Assembly (NCBI RefSeq): GCF_003813775.1
Contig: NZ_RPDH01000001.1
Coordinates: forward strand, 1,612,001 to 1,676,000
Direction of reading: 5' to 3'
From: Chitinophaga lutea
GTDB lineage: Bacteria > Bacteroidota > Bacteroidia > Chitinophagales > Chitinophagaceae
DNA length: 64,000 nucleotides
In this document: piece by piece, positions 26,797 through 36,116 of the stretch
Numbering within the stretch: the stretch's first letter is position 1
Layout of the letters: the number at the start of each line of letters is the position of its first letter
Program-made: the position numbers and the translations under genes
Notes under the pieces: model-generated
The model's database searches: none
The model's input: the letters and a program-made list of their open reading frames with translations, nothing else
What the model was told of the DNA's origin: nothing

Positions 26797-26911
26797 CCTG
26801 TACGGGCACGTAAAAAAAAACTTCGCACAGCGGTCGCCCACCACTCCGTAAAACCGCCTTCCCGCCATCGCACTTTTGCTTCATCAGTTCACGCTAAAAA
26901 ATTTTACTTGT

Positions 26912-27403
26912 ATGGACACCGCTTTTATAATAGCTATTTGCGTATCGGCCATCCCCGTCCTTTTTTACTCGTTCATGTACTGGCGGCAACCGGCTAAACC
27001 AATCATTATCGAATTTAGCGAAACCGCCCATCCCGCCGCGACCCACTCCCTCGTTGATATCCCGCGGGCACCGCAGGGACCCCCAAATTTTACCGACACG
27101 ACGGCGGAAGATGAAGATGGTGAAGATGTACTGGAACCCGCAGACACAACAGGGGACTACCTGTTAAAAGCAGCCGAAAATGTCGTAGAAAAAATTCAGG
27201 AGCAGATCAACCATATCGCCTCTGACCCACCCAACCCGGAAGAAGTACACTCGAAAATCCGTGCGATACTCGTTAAATACAGCATATTCCATCATACCGA
27301 TTATTACGAAGCGATCAATACCTACATCAGCGTCAGCGTAGAGCGTGATCTCGATCTGCGCCTGACCAAAGCTGAAATAGAATCGCTCTGGCAACCCATC
27401 TGA
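26912..27403 (+). CDS. Conserved tra-operon leader protein (TraD-position hypothetical, 163 aa)
   Basis: Read from ATG 26912 (MDTAFIIAICVSAIPVLFYSFMYW), a single N-terminal membrane anchor. An acidic, proline-rich linker follows (residues about 40-90), then a helical C-terminal domain (IRAILVKYSIFHHTDYYEAINTYI, then LRLTKAEIESLWQPI). Proteins of this layout commonly sit just before traE in Bacteroidota ICEs. The function is unknown. The gap to traE is 117 bases. Confidence 0.6.
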   Translation: MDTAFIIAICVSAIPVLFYSFMYWRQPAKPIIIEFSETAHPAATHSLVDIPRAPQGPPNFTDTTAEDEDGEDVLEPADTTGDYLLKAAENVVEKIQEQINHIASDPPNPEEVHSKIRAILVKYSIFHHTDYYEAINTYISVSVERDLDLRLTKAEIESLWQPI

Positions 27404-27520
27404 CAAGTGGTAGGGCTTCCATAAGCATGCGTCCGGCTGGCTGACAGCCTCCGGTATTGGCCGCCGGGCCATGCTACTTTTTCCTGTCTTCTTCTTTCAC
27501 CCGCTCCTAAAATCAAACAC

Positions 27521-27847
27521 ATGCGTATCCGATCCATTCGGATAACCCCCACCGTTGGGTTATCCCTGCTACTGCTTTGCCTTTTGCTCACCGATGCCGC
27601 CCTTGCGCAAGATGGCGAGGCAGGCATCCGGGAAGCAACCACCAAACTGAAAAGATACTTTGAAACAGCACAAACACTGCTCTACGCCATCGGTGGCGTG
27701 ATCGGCCTGATCGGTGCCATCAAGGTATACAGCAAATGGTCACACGGCGACAACGACACCACCAAAACCGCCGCTGCGTGGTTTTCCGCCTGCATCTTCC
27801 TGGTCGTAGTGGCCACAGTACTCAAAAGTTTCTTCGGTCTTAATTAA
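27521..27847 (+). CDS. traE: Conjugal transfer protein TraE (DUF4134, VirB2-like)
   Basis: A 108-residue protein with a cleavable signal ending ALAQ and two membrane helices (LLYAIGGVIGLIGAIKVY and FSACIFLVVVATVLKSFF) separated by the SKWSHGDNDTTKTAAAW loop. This is the DUF4134 pattern. Size and topology resemble VirB2-type pilins. It is the first gene of the canonical tra order E-F-G. Confidence 0.88.
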   Translation: MRIRSIRITPTVGLSLLLLCLLLTDAALAQDGEAGIREATTKLKRYFETAQTLLYAIGGVIGLIGAIKVYSKWSHGDNDTTKTAAAWFSACIFLVVVATVLKSFFGLN

Positions 27848-27854
27848 TCCAGCC

Positions 27855-28181
27855 ATGAGCAGCGTTTTCCGCATCAACAAAGGAATCGGTAAGTCTATAG
27901 AGTTTCGGGGCATCAAAGCCCAGTTCCTCTACTACCTGGCCGCAGGCATGTTACTGCTGCTACTGGTGTTCTTCGGCCTGTACGCACTGGGCATCAATAT
28001 GTACCTCTGTGTGGGCATCACCCTGCCTGCCGGGGCGGGGTTGATCGCCCTCACCCAGCACCTGAGCAAAAAATATGGTGCCCACGGCCTCACCAAACGC
28101 CTGCAACAACACCAGCTGCCGGAGACCATCTACTCCCGTTCCCGCAAAGTCTTCACCCAGCTTAAACGTAGCCACCCATGA
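27855..28181 (+). CDS. traF: Conjugal transfer protein TraF (DUF4133, VirB3-like)
   Basis: A 108-residue inner-membrane protein opening MSSVFRINKGIGKSIEFRGI, the DUF4133 signature, followed by two membrane helices (LAAGMLLLLLVFFGLYAL and LCVGITLPAGAGLIAL). It overlaps traG by 4 bases. VirB3-type proteins work with the VirB4 ATPase, consistent with the order. Confidence 0.88.
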   Translation: MSSVFRINKGIGKSIEFRGIKAQFLYYLAAGMLLLLLVFFGLYALGINMYLCVGITLPAGAGLIALTQHLSKKYGAHGLTKRLQQHQLPETIYSRSRKVFTQLKRSHP

Positions 28182-30646
28182 ACCACCGCCATCCACTGGA
28201 CGATATCATGCCCATCTATAAGGTAGAACAGGACTGTATCGTGTCCAAACAGGGAGACGTGACCGTCGCCTTTCGGTTACACCTGCCCGAAATATTTACC
28301 CTCTCTACCGATGACTACCTGCAACTGCACGCGGCGTGGGTAAAAGCCATCCGCGTACTACCCAACCAAACTGTCTTGCACAAACAGGACTGGTTTACCC
28401 AAGCCCACTACCAGGGCCAATTTGAAAGCCAGGACACCTCCTTCCTGTCGCATTGTAACGAAAGGCATTTTCACGAAAGGCCATGGCTGGATCACCAGGG
28501 GTACCTGTACCTGACCAAGACTGCCACCACCACCCGTTCCCGTATGGGCTTGCTCGACCCGCGTAAATCAGTTTCCGTACTGCCGCATCTGCCGCTATCC
28601 CACACCGCCACAGAACAGTTTTTCGACAAAGTGGGCCAGTTTATTAAAATCCTGTCGGATTCCGGGCTGATCACCACTCAGCGGCTGACCACCGACGAAC
28701 TGGTCAGCACCACCGACCGGGCGGGCCTGTTGGAACGCTATTGCTACCTGCTGGACACCGACCAACCCGTGGTACAGGATATCCGCCTGAAAAAAGACTT
28801 GCATATCGGTCAGCGCCGCTGCCAGCTCTTTACCCTCGCCGATACCGAAGACCTGCCCGCCCTATGCGGCCCGCGCATCAACCACGACAAATACTCGTCG
28901 GAAAAAACAAAGTTCAGCGTCGGTTTTGCCGCACCGTTAGGGCTGCTGCTGGACTGCAATCATATCTATAACCAATACGTAGTCATTGCCGACCCCGCCG
29001 CCACCTTACAGGAACTGGAAAAAAAACGCCTCCGGCTGCAATCCCTTTCCGCCTACTCCCGCGAAAATTTCCTCGCAAAAGAGGCGACCAATGAATTTCT
29101 CAATGAAGCCATTGGCGACCAGCGCATGGCCCTCAAAGCTCATTTCAGCATACTGACATGGCATGAGAGCGAAGCGGACGCAAAGGCCGTCAAAAATCAG
29201 GTGGCCGCCGCCCTGTCCCAACTCGATGCCCGCTGTAAACAGGAAACCATCTCGACCGCCACCCTGTTTTGGGCAGGGGTGCCGGGTGCCGCCGCTGGGT
29301 TGCCAACACATGAAACCTTCGACACCTTCGCCGAGCAGGCCGCCTGCTTTTTCGCCAACGAAACCAACTACCGTACCTCTCTTTCTCCTACCGGCATCCG
29401 CTTCGGGGATCGCCTTTCCGGGGTTCCCGTAAAACTGGACCTCATCTCCGAACCCATGAAACGCGGCTGGTGCCAAAATCGCAATTTTTTCATCGTTGGC
29501 CCATCCGGATCGGGTAAATCTTTCCTGATGGCGCACCTGCTGCGCAGCCTGCACGCCACCGGCTCGCACCTGATCATCATAGATGTAGGGCACAGCTACA
29601 AAGGTCTCTGTGATATGCTCGGCGGCTATTATTACACCTACACCGAGGCAAACCCCATCCGGTTCAACCCTTTCATCATCGAAGGCGAACTGGACACCGA
29701 AAAAAAAGAAAGTATCAAAACCCTGCTGCTGGCCCTTTGGAAAAGGGATAACCAGGGCTTTACCCGTGCAGAGTACATTGCCCTGTCCAACGCCCTGCAG
29801 TCCTATTACAAATACCTCGATGCACACCCGGACATATTTCCATGCTTTAATTCCTTTTACGATTTCTTAAACGACCAGTTCATCCCGGAGCTGCGCGCGC
29901 AAGGCATCACTGCCAACATCTTCGACGTGGAAAATTTCATGTACGTGTTGCGGTCTTTCTACAAAGGCGGTGAATTTGATTACCTGCTCAACGCCACGGA
30001 GAATTTAGATGTGCTGGATCAGTCCTTCTTAGTCTATGAGCTGGACGCGATCAAAGATCATCCGATCTTATATATTGTCGCTATCCTCACGGTGATGCAG
30101 GTATTCATCACCAAGATGCGCCGGCTCAAAGGCGTCCACAAAGCCCTGATCATTGAAGAAGCATGGAAAGCCATCATGCGGGAAGGCATGGCCGAATATG
30201 TACTCTACCTGGTTAAAACTGTCCGCAAATATTTTGGTTCGCTGGGCGTGGTGACCCAAGAGATCGACGATACGGTAAAAAGCCCCATCATTAAAGATGC
30301 CATCATTAATAATTCGGATATAAAAATCCTCCTTGACCAAAGCAAATACCAAAACAAATTCTCCCAAATACAAGACCTACTGGGCCTGACCGATAAAGAC
30401 AAGACATTAATCCTTTCGATGAACAAAGGTATTGCCCCCGGTGATAGGTATAAGCATGTCACATTCATGCTCGGCCAACACGTCACCAAAGTCTACCGCA
30501 CCGAAGTATCACTGGAAGAATACCTGACATACACCACCGAAGAAAAAGAAAAAATTCAAGTACAAGCCTACGCGGAAAAATACGGCAGCATGGCAAAAGG
30601 CGTCGCCATGCTGGCCGCCCACATTCGCGCGGGCGGTTCACTTTAA
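28178..30646 (+). CDS. traG: Conjugation ATPase TraG (VirB4 family)
   Basis: An 822-residue ATPase that powers assembly of the transfer channel. Walker A (VGPSGSGKSF) lies near residue 441 and Walker B (KALIIEEAWKAIM) near residue 655. Other VirB4 features are HLIIIDVGHSYKGLCDMLGGYYYTY after the Walker A helix, FGSLGVVTQEIDD, and the C-terminal QIQDLLGLTDKDKTLILSMNKG. Full family length, no frameshift. ATG overlaps traF by 4 bases, and traI follows after 11. Confidence 0.93.
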   Translation: MNHRHPLDDIMPIYKVEQDCIVSKQGDVTVAFRLHLPEIFTLSTDDYLQLHAAWVKAIRVLPNQTVLHKQDWFTQAHYQGQFESQDTSFLSHCNERHFHERPWLDHQGYLYLTKTATTTRSRMGLLDPRKSVSVLPHLPLSHTATEQFFDKVGQFIKILSDSGLITTQRLTTDELVSTTDRAGLLERYCYLLDTDQPVVQDIRLKKDLHIGQRRCQLFTLADTEDLPALCGPRINHDKYSSEKTKFSVGFAAPLGLLLDCNHIYNQYVVIADPAATLQELEKKRLRLQSLSAYSRENFLAKEATNEFLNEAIGDQRMALKAHFSILTWHESEADAKAVKNQVAAALSQLDARCKQETISTATLFWAGVPGAAAGLPTHETFDTFAEQAACFFANETNYRTSLSPTGIRFGDRLSGVPVKLDLISEPMKRGWCQNRNFFIVGPSGSGKSFLMAHLLRSLHATGSHLIIIDVGHSYKGLCDMLGGYYYTYTEANPIRFNPFIIEGELDTEKKESIKTLLLALWKRDNQGFTRAEYIALSNALQSYYKYLDAHPDIFPCFNSFYDFLNDQFIPELRAQGITANIFDVENFMYVLRSFYKGGEFDYLLNATENLDVLDQSFLVYELDAIKDHPILYIVAILTVMQVFITKMRRLKGVHKALIIEEAWKAIMREGMAEYVLYLVKTVRKYFGSLGVVTQEIDDTVKSPIIKDAIINNSDIKILLDQSKYQNKFSQIQDLLGLTDKDKTLILSMNKGIAPGDRYKHVTFMLGQHVTKVYRTEVSLEEYLTYTTEEKEKIQVQAYAEKYGSMAKGVAMLAAHIRAGGSL

Positions 30647-30657
30647 ATCTAACCTCC

Positions 30658-31356
30658 ATGCTGTCGAAAACTTTTTTTCTCGCGCTCATGATACTGCTGC
30701 TGGCCGGCGTGACGGCACCACCGCCCGCCCGCGCACAGGTGTTCGTCCTCGATCTGCTCAAAACAGCTGCCAAAAAGGTCATCCGCGCCATCGACCTGCA
30801 AGTGCAACGCATCCAGAACCGCACCATCGTTTTACAAAATATCCAGAAGGAACTGGAAAACGTTTTTTCCAAACTCCGCCTCGATGAAATCTCCGACTGG
30901 TCTGAGCGGCAAAAACAGCAGTACAGCCACTATTTCGAGGAACTATGGCGGGTAAAGGCCGTGATCGCCTATTACCAAAAGATCCTGCGCGCCATCGACC
31001 GGCAAAAGGACATGGTAGAAGAATATAAACGGGCCTTTTCCCTGCTGCGCCAGGACAAACACTTCTCCGCCGCTGAAATCCGCTACATGTATGAGGTGTA
31101 TACCGCCATCATTGGGCGCAGCCTGCAATCTGCCGAACAGATCGTGCAGCTGGTCACTTCCTTCAGCCTGCAAATGACAGACGCCCAGCGGCTCCAACTG
31201 CTGGAAACTTATCAGTCCGAAATCGACCAATACTATGTAGACATGCGCCGGTTTACCGACCGCAATATTGCGGTGTCCATCTCCCGCGCCAAAACGGATG
31301 AGCAAGCCAGCCGCCTGCGCCAGCTCTACCAGCAATCGCCTCACCCACTGCCATAA
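30658..31356 (+). CDS. traI: Conjugal transfer protein TraI
   Basis: A 232-residue secreted protein: signal ending ARAQ (about residue 27), then a helical mature part (VFVLDLLKTAAKKVIRAIDLQVQRIQNRTIVLQNIQKEL, then KLRLDEISDWSERQ, YFEELWRVKAVIAYYQKI) that matches the Chitinophaga/Pedobacter-type TraI. A periplasmic, VirB5-like placement is plausible. Two shorter relatives follow directly. Confidence 0.8.
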   Translation: MLSKTFFLALMILLLAGVTAPPPARAQVFVLDLLKTAAKKVIRAIDLQVQRIQNRTIVLQNIQKELENVFSKLRLDEISDWSERQKQQYSHYFEELWRVKAVIAYYQKILRAIDRQKDMVEEYKRAFSLLRQDKHFSAAEIRYMYEVYTAIIGRSLQSAEQIVQLVTSFSLQMTDAQRLQLLETYQSEIDQYYVDMRRFTDRNIAVSISRAKTDEQASRLRQLYQQSPHPLP

Positions 31357-31386
31357 CCGATTTTCTCACCCGTTGCCGCTCTTTTT

Positions 31387-32043
31387 ATGAAAGCGATCCT
31401 GTTGATATTGATCTATGCCTGCTGTACCGGCACCCTTCGCGCCCAAACGTGGAACGAATGGTTTCGGCAAGGTAAAACGCAACGCAAATACCTGCTGGAC
31501 CAAATCGTCCTGCTGCAAACGCATTTGCAGAAAGTAAAAAAAGGCTATAAGACGCTACGCGATGGCCTCGCCGTCATCGGCGATATCAAAAACGGTGACT
31601 TTACCATCCACCGCATTTTTCTGGACAAACGCCTGCGCGTCAGCCCGCTGGTTAAAAAACATGCAAAAGCTGCGGCCATCGTGGCCCTGTACGCCGCAAT
31701 GACAGACCGCTATCGCCGCTGGCGTACCGAGCTGGCCCGTCACCCGGTTGCCAATGCCCGGCAGGTTGATTATTACTACCGCCTCACCGGTCAGCTACTC
31801 GATGACGCCGCACTGCTCACCGCTGACCTGCTCATGATCCTGCAGGACGGCCAGCTGGCCATGACAGACGCCGAACGTATCAGCGCCATTGATCACCTCT
31901 ACACCCAAGCCATCCGCCACCAGGCAAACCTGCAACAGTTCTGCGACCAAACCCTGCAAGCCGCCCGGTATCGGGGCCAGCTGGACGCCCAGCGGCCCCG
32001 CCTGCAGCAAACCATTTCTTCCACCAGCCCGCCGGGGCAGTAA
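31387..32043 (+). CDS. Secreted helical tra protein A (often labelled TerB-like)
   Basis: A 218-residue protein with a signal ending LRAQ and an all-helical body: QIVLLQTHLQKVKKGYKTLRDG, IGDIKNGDFTIHRIFLDKRL, VSPLVKKHAKAAAIV, QLAMTDAERISAIDHLY. It is clearly paralogous to the next gene (same GYxxxxxG...G-[DN]-F-[ST]-[IM]-H-R-[IL]-F-L-D block). Database entries of this kind are sometimes named tellurite resistance TerB, which the tra context does not support. Probably a periplasmic component of the transfer apparatus. Confidence 0.75.
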   Translation: MKAILLILIYACCTGTLRAQTWNEWFRQGKTQRKYLLDQIVLLQTHLQKVKKGYKTLRDGLAVIGDIKNGDFTIHRIFLDKRLRVSPLVKKHAKAAAIVALYAAMTDRYRRWRTELARHPVANARQVDYYYRLTGQLLDDAALLTADLLMILQDGQLAMTDAERISAIDHLYTQAIRHQANLQQFCDQTLQAARYRGQLDAQRPRLQQTISSTSPPGQ

Positions 32044-32054
32044 CCACCATTATC

Positions 32055-32690
32055 ATGAAACAGCTATTCATATATTGTCTTCCCCTGTTGCTCTGTGCCA
32101 GCAGTTCGGCCCGCGCCCAGTCCACCGAGTTGCAACAACTGGCCCTCAACATTGAAAAACTCGCCCAGCTGCGCAGCATCCTCAATAATATGTACCGGGG
32201 TTACCAGATCATTTCCCGTGGGTATACGACCGTGAAAGATATTTCCGAGGGCAATTTTTCCATGCACCGGCTTTTTCTCGATGGCCTGCTGGCCGTCAGC
32301 CCCACCGTGCGCCGCTACCATAAGATCGCCGCCATTATCACCATGCAGCAGCAGATATGGCAGACTTACAGCCGCGACCGCCAGCGGCTGCGCACCCTGT
32401 CGGTATTCAGTGCCGGCGATATCGACTACTGCATGGGGGTATACAGTACGCTGCTCGACCAGTCCCTGCGCCACCTCGAAGACCTGCTGATGGTCACCAC
32501 TGCCGGTAAACTGCGCATGAGCGACGCCGAAAGGATCGCCGCCATCGACCGGGTGTTTACCGCTACCCGCCGTAACCTCGACGCCACCCGCCAGTTCTCC
32601 GATCATTTTAAACTGGCCGCCGCCCAACGACAGGCCAAACAAGACCAATATCTCCAACTCAAAAAACACTACCGTCATGAAAGCCATTAA
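32055..32690 (+). CDS. Secreted helical tra protein B, paralogue of the preceding gene
   Basis: A 211-residue paralogue of the gene 11 bases upstream: signal ending ARAQ, then IEKLAQLRSILNNMYRGYQIISRGYTTVKDISEGNFSMHRLFLDG, VSPTVRRYHKIAAII and KLRMSDAERIAAIDRVF. It overlaps traJ by 14 bases. The pair arose by tandem duplication and then diverged, possibly forming a heteromer in the periplasm; this is inference. Confidence 0.75.
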   Translation: MKQLFIYCLPLLLCASSSARAQSTELQQLALNIEKLAQLRSILNNMYRGYQIISRGYTTVKDISEGNFSMHRLFLDGLLAVSPTVRRYHKIAAIITMQQQIWQTYSRDRQRLRTLSVFSAGDIDYCMGVYSTLLDQSLRHLEDLLMVTTAGKLRMSDAERIAAIDRVFTATRRNLDATRQFSDHFKLAAAQRQAKQDQYLQLKKHYRHESH

Positions 32691-33861
32691 CCCCCGGGCA
32701 TTGCTGCCCTTTTTCTCCCTATTGGCCCTCTGCCTGCTGGTGCCCATGCTGGCCTCCGCCGAATTTGTCGCCGGGGTAGGCGATAAGATGAGTGCAGAAT
32801 TTCGCCAGCTCGTCAAGGTCATGCAGCCGCTCTGCAAAGACCTGATCAACACGGCCCGCGCACTGGGCGGCTTCGGAGCATTATGGTATATCGGTTACCG
32901 GGTCTACAAACACCTGGCCGCCGCCGAAGCTATCGACTTTTTCCCTTTGCTGCGGCCATTTTTTTTGTCCATACTCATCGGCATCTATCCATTAGCGTTA
33001 GATACGCTCAACGCACTATTGGAACCTACCGTAATAGCCACCGATGCCATCGTTAAAAAATCCCGCGGGGATATCAATGATATGATGGACAAGCAGATCG
33101 AAGCCATATTTAACCCCGACTACGGCGAACTGAGCGGGGGCATGAACCAGGGAGATATCAAAGACTGGTACCAATATGAAAAAAAAGAAGGTGAGGATGG
33201 TCAGGTCAGCGAAGGCATGCAGTTTTCACTGGGCATGATCGGCGATTCGATCATGTGGGTCATCAAAGCATTTTTCTCTTGGGCCTTACAGCTGGTATAC
33301 CTGGCCGCCGCCTTATGTATCAACGTCCTCAGAACATTCTATTTGGTCATATTGGGCATCATCGGCCCGCTGGTACTGGCCATCTCCATCTATGACGGCT
33401 TTGCCCATACGCTGGTGATCTGGATAGGTCGTTATATTAATGTGTTCCTCTGGCTGCCTATCTGTAACCTGATCGCCGCCCTGACCAATCGCATCTACGC
33501 CGGCGTACTGTTCATGGACGCAGACCAAGGATGGACACTCAAACATTCTCCTACCGATATCACCTACCTGATCTTTCTGTTCGTCGCTATCTACGCATAT
33601 TTTTCTGTGCCATCCATTGCCAACTTCATTGTTCACGCCAGCGGAGGGGCCGCACTCACCCAAAAAATGAACAGTATGGTACACTCCACTTTCAAAGCGG
33701 CGGGTACAGCCTTCGGTGGCCCCGCAGGGGGAGCTGCTGCTGGTAGCATGACGGCAGACAAGCCCGGCCCGGATCAACAGCACGGCAATATGGCCGATGC
33801 CAAAAACTCCGAACCCTACCACAAAGACGCCTATCAAGTCAGCCAGATAGCCGGGAAATAA
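32677..33861 (+). CDS. traJ: Conjugative transposon protein TraJ (VirB6-like polytopic membrane protein)
   Basis: A 394-residue inner-membrane protein with a signal (ending ASAEF), a family segment ELVxVMQPLCKDLINTARALGGFGALWYIGYRVYKHL (read LVKVMQPLCKDLINTAR) and about six further membrane helices (for example FLSILIGIYPLALDTLNAL, LVILGIIGPLVLAISI and INVFLWLPICNLIAAL). The C-terminus is a soluble Gly/Ala-rich tail. Expected to form part of the inner-membrane channel. Confidence 0.88.
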   Translation: MKAINPRALLPFFSLLALCLLVPMLASAEFVAGVGDKMSAEFRQLVKVMQPLCKDLINTARALGGFGALWYIGYRVYKHLAAAEAIDFFPLLRPFFLSILIGIYPLALDTLNALLEPTVIATDAIVKKSRGDINDMMDKQIEAIFNPDYGELSGGMNQGDIKDWYQYEKKEGEDGQVSEGMQFSLGMIGDSIMWVIKAFFSWALQLVYLAAALCINVLRTFYLVILGIIGPLVLAISIYDGFAHTLVIWIGRYINVFLWLPICNLIAALTNRIYAGVLFMDADQGWTLKHSPTDITYLIFLFVAIYAYFSVPSIANFIVHASGGAALTQKMNSMVHSTFKAAGTAFGGPAGGAAAGSMTADKPGPDQQHGNMADAKNSEPYHKDAYQVSQIAGK

Positions 33862-33880
33862 TTTTCTAAAAACACCTGTC

Positions 33881-34504
33881 ATGATCTTTCAGTCATTCCG
33901 TAACATCGACACCGCCATCCGCCACATGCGGCTGTTTGCGCTGGCCCTTACGCTGGCCAATTGCCTGGTCTGCGGGGCTGTACTCTATTACGCAGACCGC
34001 ACCGTAACACGGCTATCGGCCAAAGTATACGTGATCGCCCATGATAAACTACTGGAAGCCGTAGCCGAAAACCGCAGCGAGAAACTACCGGTAGAACTGC
34101 GCCACCATGTGACCATGTTTCATCAGTCCTTCTATTCACTGGAACCCGACGAAAAAGTGATTGAGCGCAACCTGCTCAAAGCCTTTTACCTCGCAGACGG
34201 TTCGGCCAAAGCCGAAGCCGACAATCTCCGCGAAAGCGGCTATTATACGTCAATCATCGCCGGTAACATCAGCCAACAGGTACCCCCGCCCGATAGCATC
34301 TACCTGGACCGCCGTACCACACCCTGGCATTTCCGCTATTATGGTAAGCTCGTCCTCATCCGCGCCACCAGTATCGTTACCCGGTCATTGGTGACGCAGG
34401 GCTACCTGCGACCAACAGAGGCATCGGATAACAACCCGCACGGCTTTCTGATCGAACGCTGGCAGGTACTGGAAAACAAAGACCTCCAAATTGAAAAACG
34501 ATAA
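33881..34504 (+). CDS. traK: Conjugative transposon protein TraK (VirB8-like)
   Basis: A 207-residue protein opening MIFQSFRNIDTAIRHMRLFAL, typical of TraK, with one membrane helix (ALALTLANCLVCGAVLYY) and a periplasmic NTF2-like domain. Recognisable parts are ELRHHVTMFHQSFYSLEPDEKVIERN, ADNLRESGYYTSIIAGNISQ and YGKLVLIRATSIVTRSL. VirB8-type proteins nucleate the inner-membrane complex. Confidence 0.9.
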   Translation: MIFQSFRNIDTAIRHMRLFALALTLANCLVCGAVLYYADRTVTRLSAKVYVIAHDKLLEAVAENRSEKLPVELRHHVTMFHQSFYSLEPDEKVIERNLLKAFYLADGSAKAEADNLRESGYYTSIIAGNISQQVPPPDSIYLDRRTTPWHFRYYGKLVLIRATSIVTRSLVTQGYLRPTEASDNNPHGFLIERWQVLENKDLQIEKR

Positions 34505-34506
34505 CC

Positions 34507-34857
34507 ATGCGACTACTTTCCCGCAGTAAAAAAACCGAACCGGCGCAAAAAGTATCACCCAACCCGTGGATGCGCCATCAACTGGACGGGCTGGCCGACT
34601 GGCTGGGCCAGCGACAGCACCGGTTTTCCCTTGTCCAGAAAAAAAATATGCTCATCCTGTTTTTGCTGGCAGGCACCGCCTATTATTCAACCGTCTTATG
34701 GCAGGTATTGAGCAGTCCGCCAGCTACCGCCGCCCCCGGCATTCCGGGATTTGCTTCCCCTGAGCCATTACCGTCGCCTGGCCGCCAACCGGCCCACAAC
34801 CCGCAGAGCTACCACCACTACCGCGACACCACGGCCGTCAACACTCACAAAAAATAA
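34507..34857 (+). CDS. traL: Small membrane protein in the TraL position
   Basis: A 116-residue protein between traK and traM, starting 2 bases after traK. A basic N-terminus with LDGLADWLGQRQHRFS precedes one membrane helix (NMLILFLLAGTAYYSTVLW) and a Pro/Ser-rich periplasmic tail. Size, topology and position match TraL, but the sequence itself offers few landmarks, so the name rests on synteny. Confidence 0.65.
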   Translation: MRLLSRSKKTEPAQKVSPNPWMRHQLDGLADWLGQRQHRFSLVQKKNMLILFLLAGTAYYSTVLWQVLSSPPATAAPGIPGFASPEPLPSPGRQPAHNPQSYHHYRDTTAVNTHKK

Positions 34858-36084
34858 ATGAACATGAAACCAAACGTCAACAAAAAAAAGCTGCCGCTGC
34901 TGTTTTTGCCGCTGCTGGCCGTGCCCATCACACTGATTGCGATCAGCCTGTCTGCCAAGCACTGCGGTCAGCAGGAGTCCGAACCATCCGGCAAAAGTGC
35001 GTTCAATAGTAAAGTGCCTGCCGCTAACCAGCAGCCACAGCCGAAAAACAAACTGGAAGCCTACCTCGCCGCACAAGCCGATTCTGTCAAAAAAAGCCAG
35101 GCACTGGCCGGCGACCCTTATGCGGCCACCGACCCAGTGGTGATAGACCCGCTGCCCGACCAGCACATGACCTATCCACGCATAGCACCAGCCCGCCCCG
35201 GCTCCCAAGACCGGGAACAACAAATGGAGCAGCGACTGGCTGACCTCTACAAAGCACTACAGCCCTCCCCAGCCGATAGCGGTGGCTCTGTCCCGCCACC
35301 AATACCAGCCCGCACGGAAGCAGAAGCCCCCACCGCACAGCTGGAACAAATGATGCAAATGCTCCAGCAGCAAAGCGGTGATGATCCGGAAATGGCACAG
35401 TTAAAATCTGTCCTCGAAAGTGCCCTTGACCTGCAATACCCGCAGCGGGTGAAAAACTGGCTATCAGCACAGGCTTCCGCCGCCAGGCCGAAACCGGTCG
35501 CTGTGCGCCTTTCGCCAATGGATACTGATAGTAGTGAACAGCGACCGGTTACCGCGCTGGCCCCTGCTGGCAACCGCTTCTATCCGGTCACCTATTCGAT
35601 GACCACCGCCACCGATCCGGCAGCCACCTTTGTTGCCGCCGTCATCCACGACAACCAATCTGTACTGGAACGGGCCACCGTCAAACTGCGCACTTTGCAG
35701 GACATTTTTATCGGGGCCGACCGCATCCCCCGCAACAGTTTCATTTTTGGCAAAGCCACCCCGCAGGCTGACCGGCTGATGATAGAAGTTACCACCGTCA
35801 ATTTCAACCAGGTCATCTACCCGGTCAAAGTCACCTTATTTGATGGAGTGGACGGAATGGAGGGCGTACGCATCGAGCGCACCATCGGCAATGAATCATC
35901 CAAAGAATCCATGACCGACGCCGTTTCACAACTGCAACTGGCCAGCCTGGACCCCTCCATTGGCCAGCAGGCTGCCAACACCGGGTTGCAGGCCATCCGG
36001 GGCCTGATGAACAAAAAAATAAAGCGCAAGCCCGTAGCCCTCAAAGCCGGCCATCAACTGCTGCTAAAATTCGAACAACCTTAA
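34858..36084 (+). CDS. traM: Conjugative transposon protein TraM (VirB10-like)
   Basis: A 408-residue protein whose ATG directly abuts the traL stop (second Met at 34864). One N-terminal membrane helix (LPLLFLPLLAVPITLIAISL) is followed by a long Pro/Gln-rich linker (about 45-215). The conserved C-terminal TraM domain then follows: VIHDNQSVLERATVKLRTL, IPRNSFIFGKATPQADRLMIEV, VTLFDGVDGMEGVRIERT and a LKAGHQLLLKFE ending. Like VirB10 it would span from the inner membrane to the outer-membrane core. Confidence 0.9.
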   Translation: MNMKPNVNKKKLPLLFLPLLAVPITLIAISLSAKHCGQQESEPSGKSAFNSKVPAANQQPQPKNKLEAYLAAQADSVKKSQALAGDPYAATDPVVIDPLPDQHMTYPRIAPARPGSQDREQQMEQRLADLYKALQPSPADSGGSVPPPIPARTEAEAPTAQLEQMMQMLQQQSGDDPEMAQLKSVLESALDLQYPQRVKNWLSAQASAARPKPVAVRLSPMDTDSSEQRPVTALAPAGNRFYPVTYSMTTATDPAATFVAAVIHDNQSVLERATVKLRTLQDIFIGADRIPRNSFIFGKATPQADRLMIEVTTVNFNQVIYPVKVTLFDGVDGMEGVRIERTIGNESSKESMTDAVSQLQLASLDPSIGQQAANTGLQAIRGLMNKKIKRKPVALKAGHQLLLKFEQP

Positions 36085-36116
36085 CACTGCTTCATTCACC
36101 CTTTTAATTCTTTTAT

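Noticed and set aside
29006..29827. 273-aa minus-strand open frame inside traG
   Set aside because: It is the antisense of a full-length, motif-bearing VirB4 gene; composition is that of a GC-driven shadow frame.
31387..32690. Tellurite resistance (TerB) function
   Set aside because: Secreted helical proteins within a tra operon; no other ter genes present.
32064..32852. 262-aa minus-strand open frame across the TraI-neighbour paralogue and traJ
   Set aside because: It spans two overlapping, well-supported tra genes; shadow frame.
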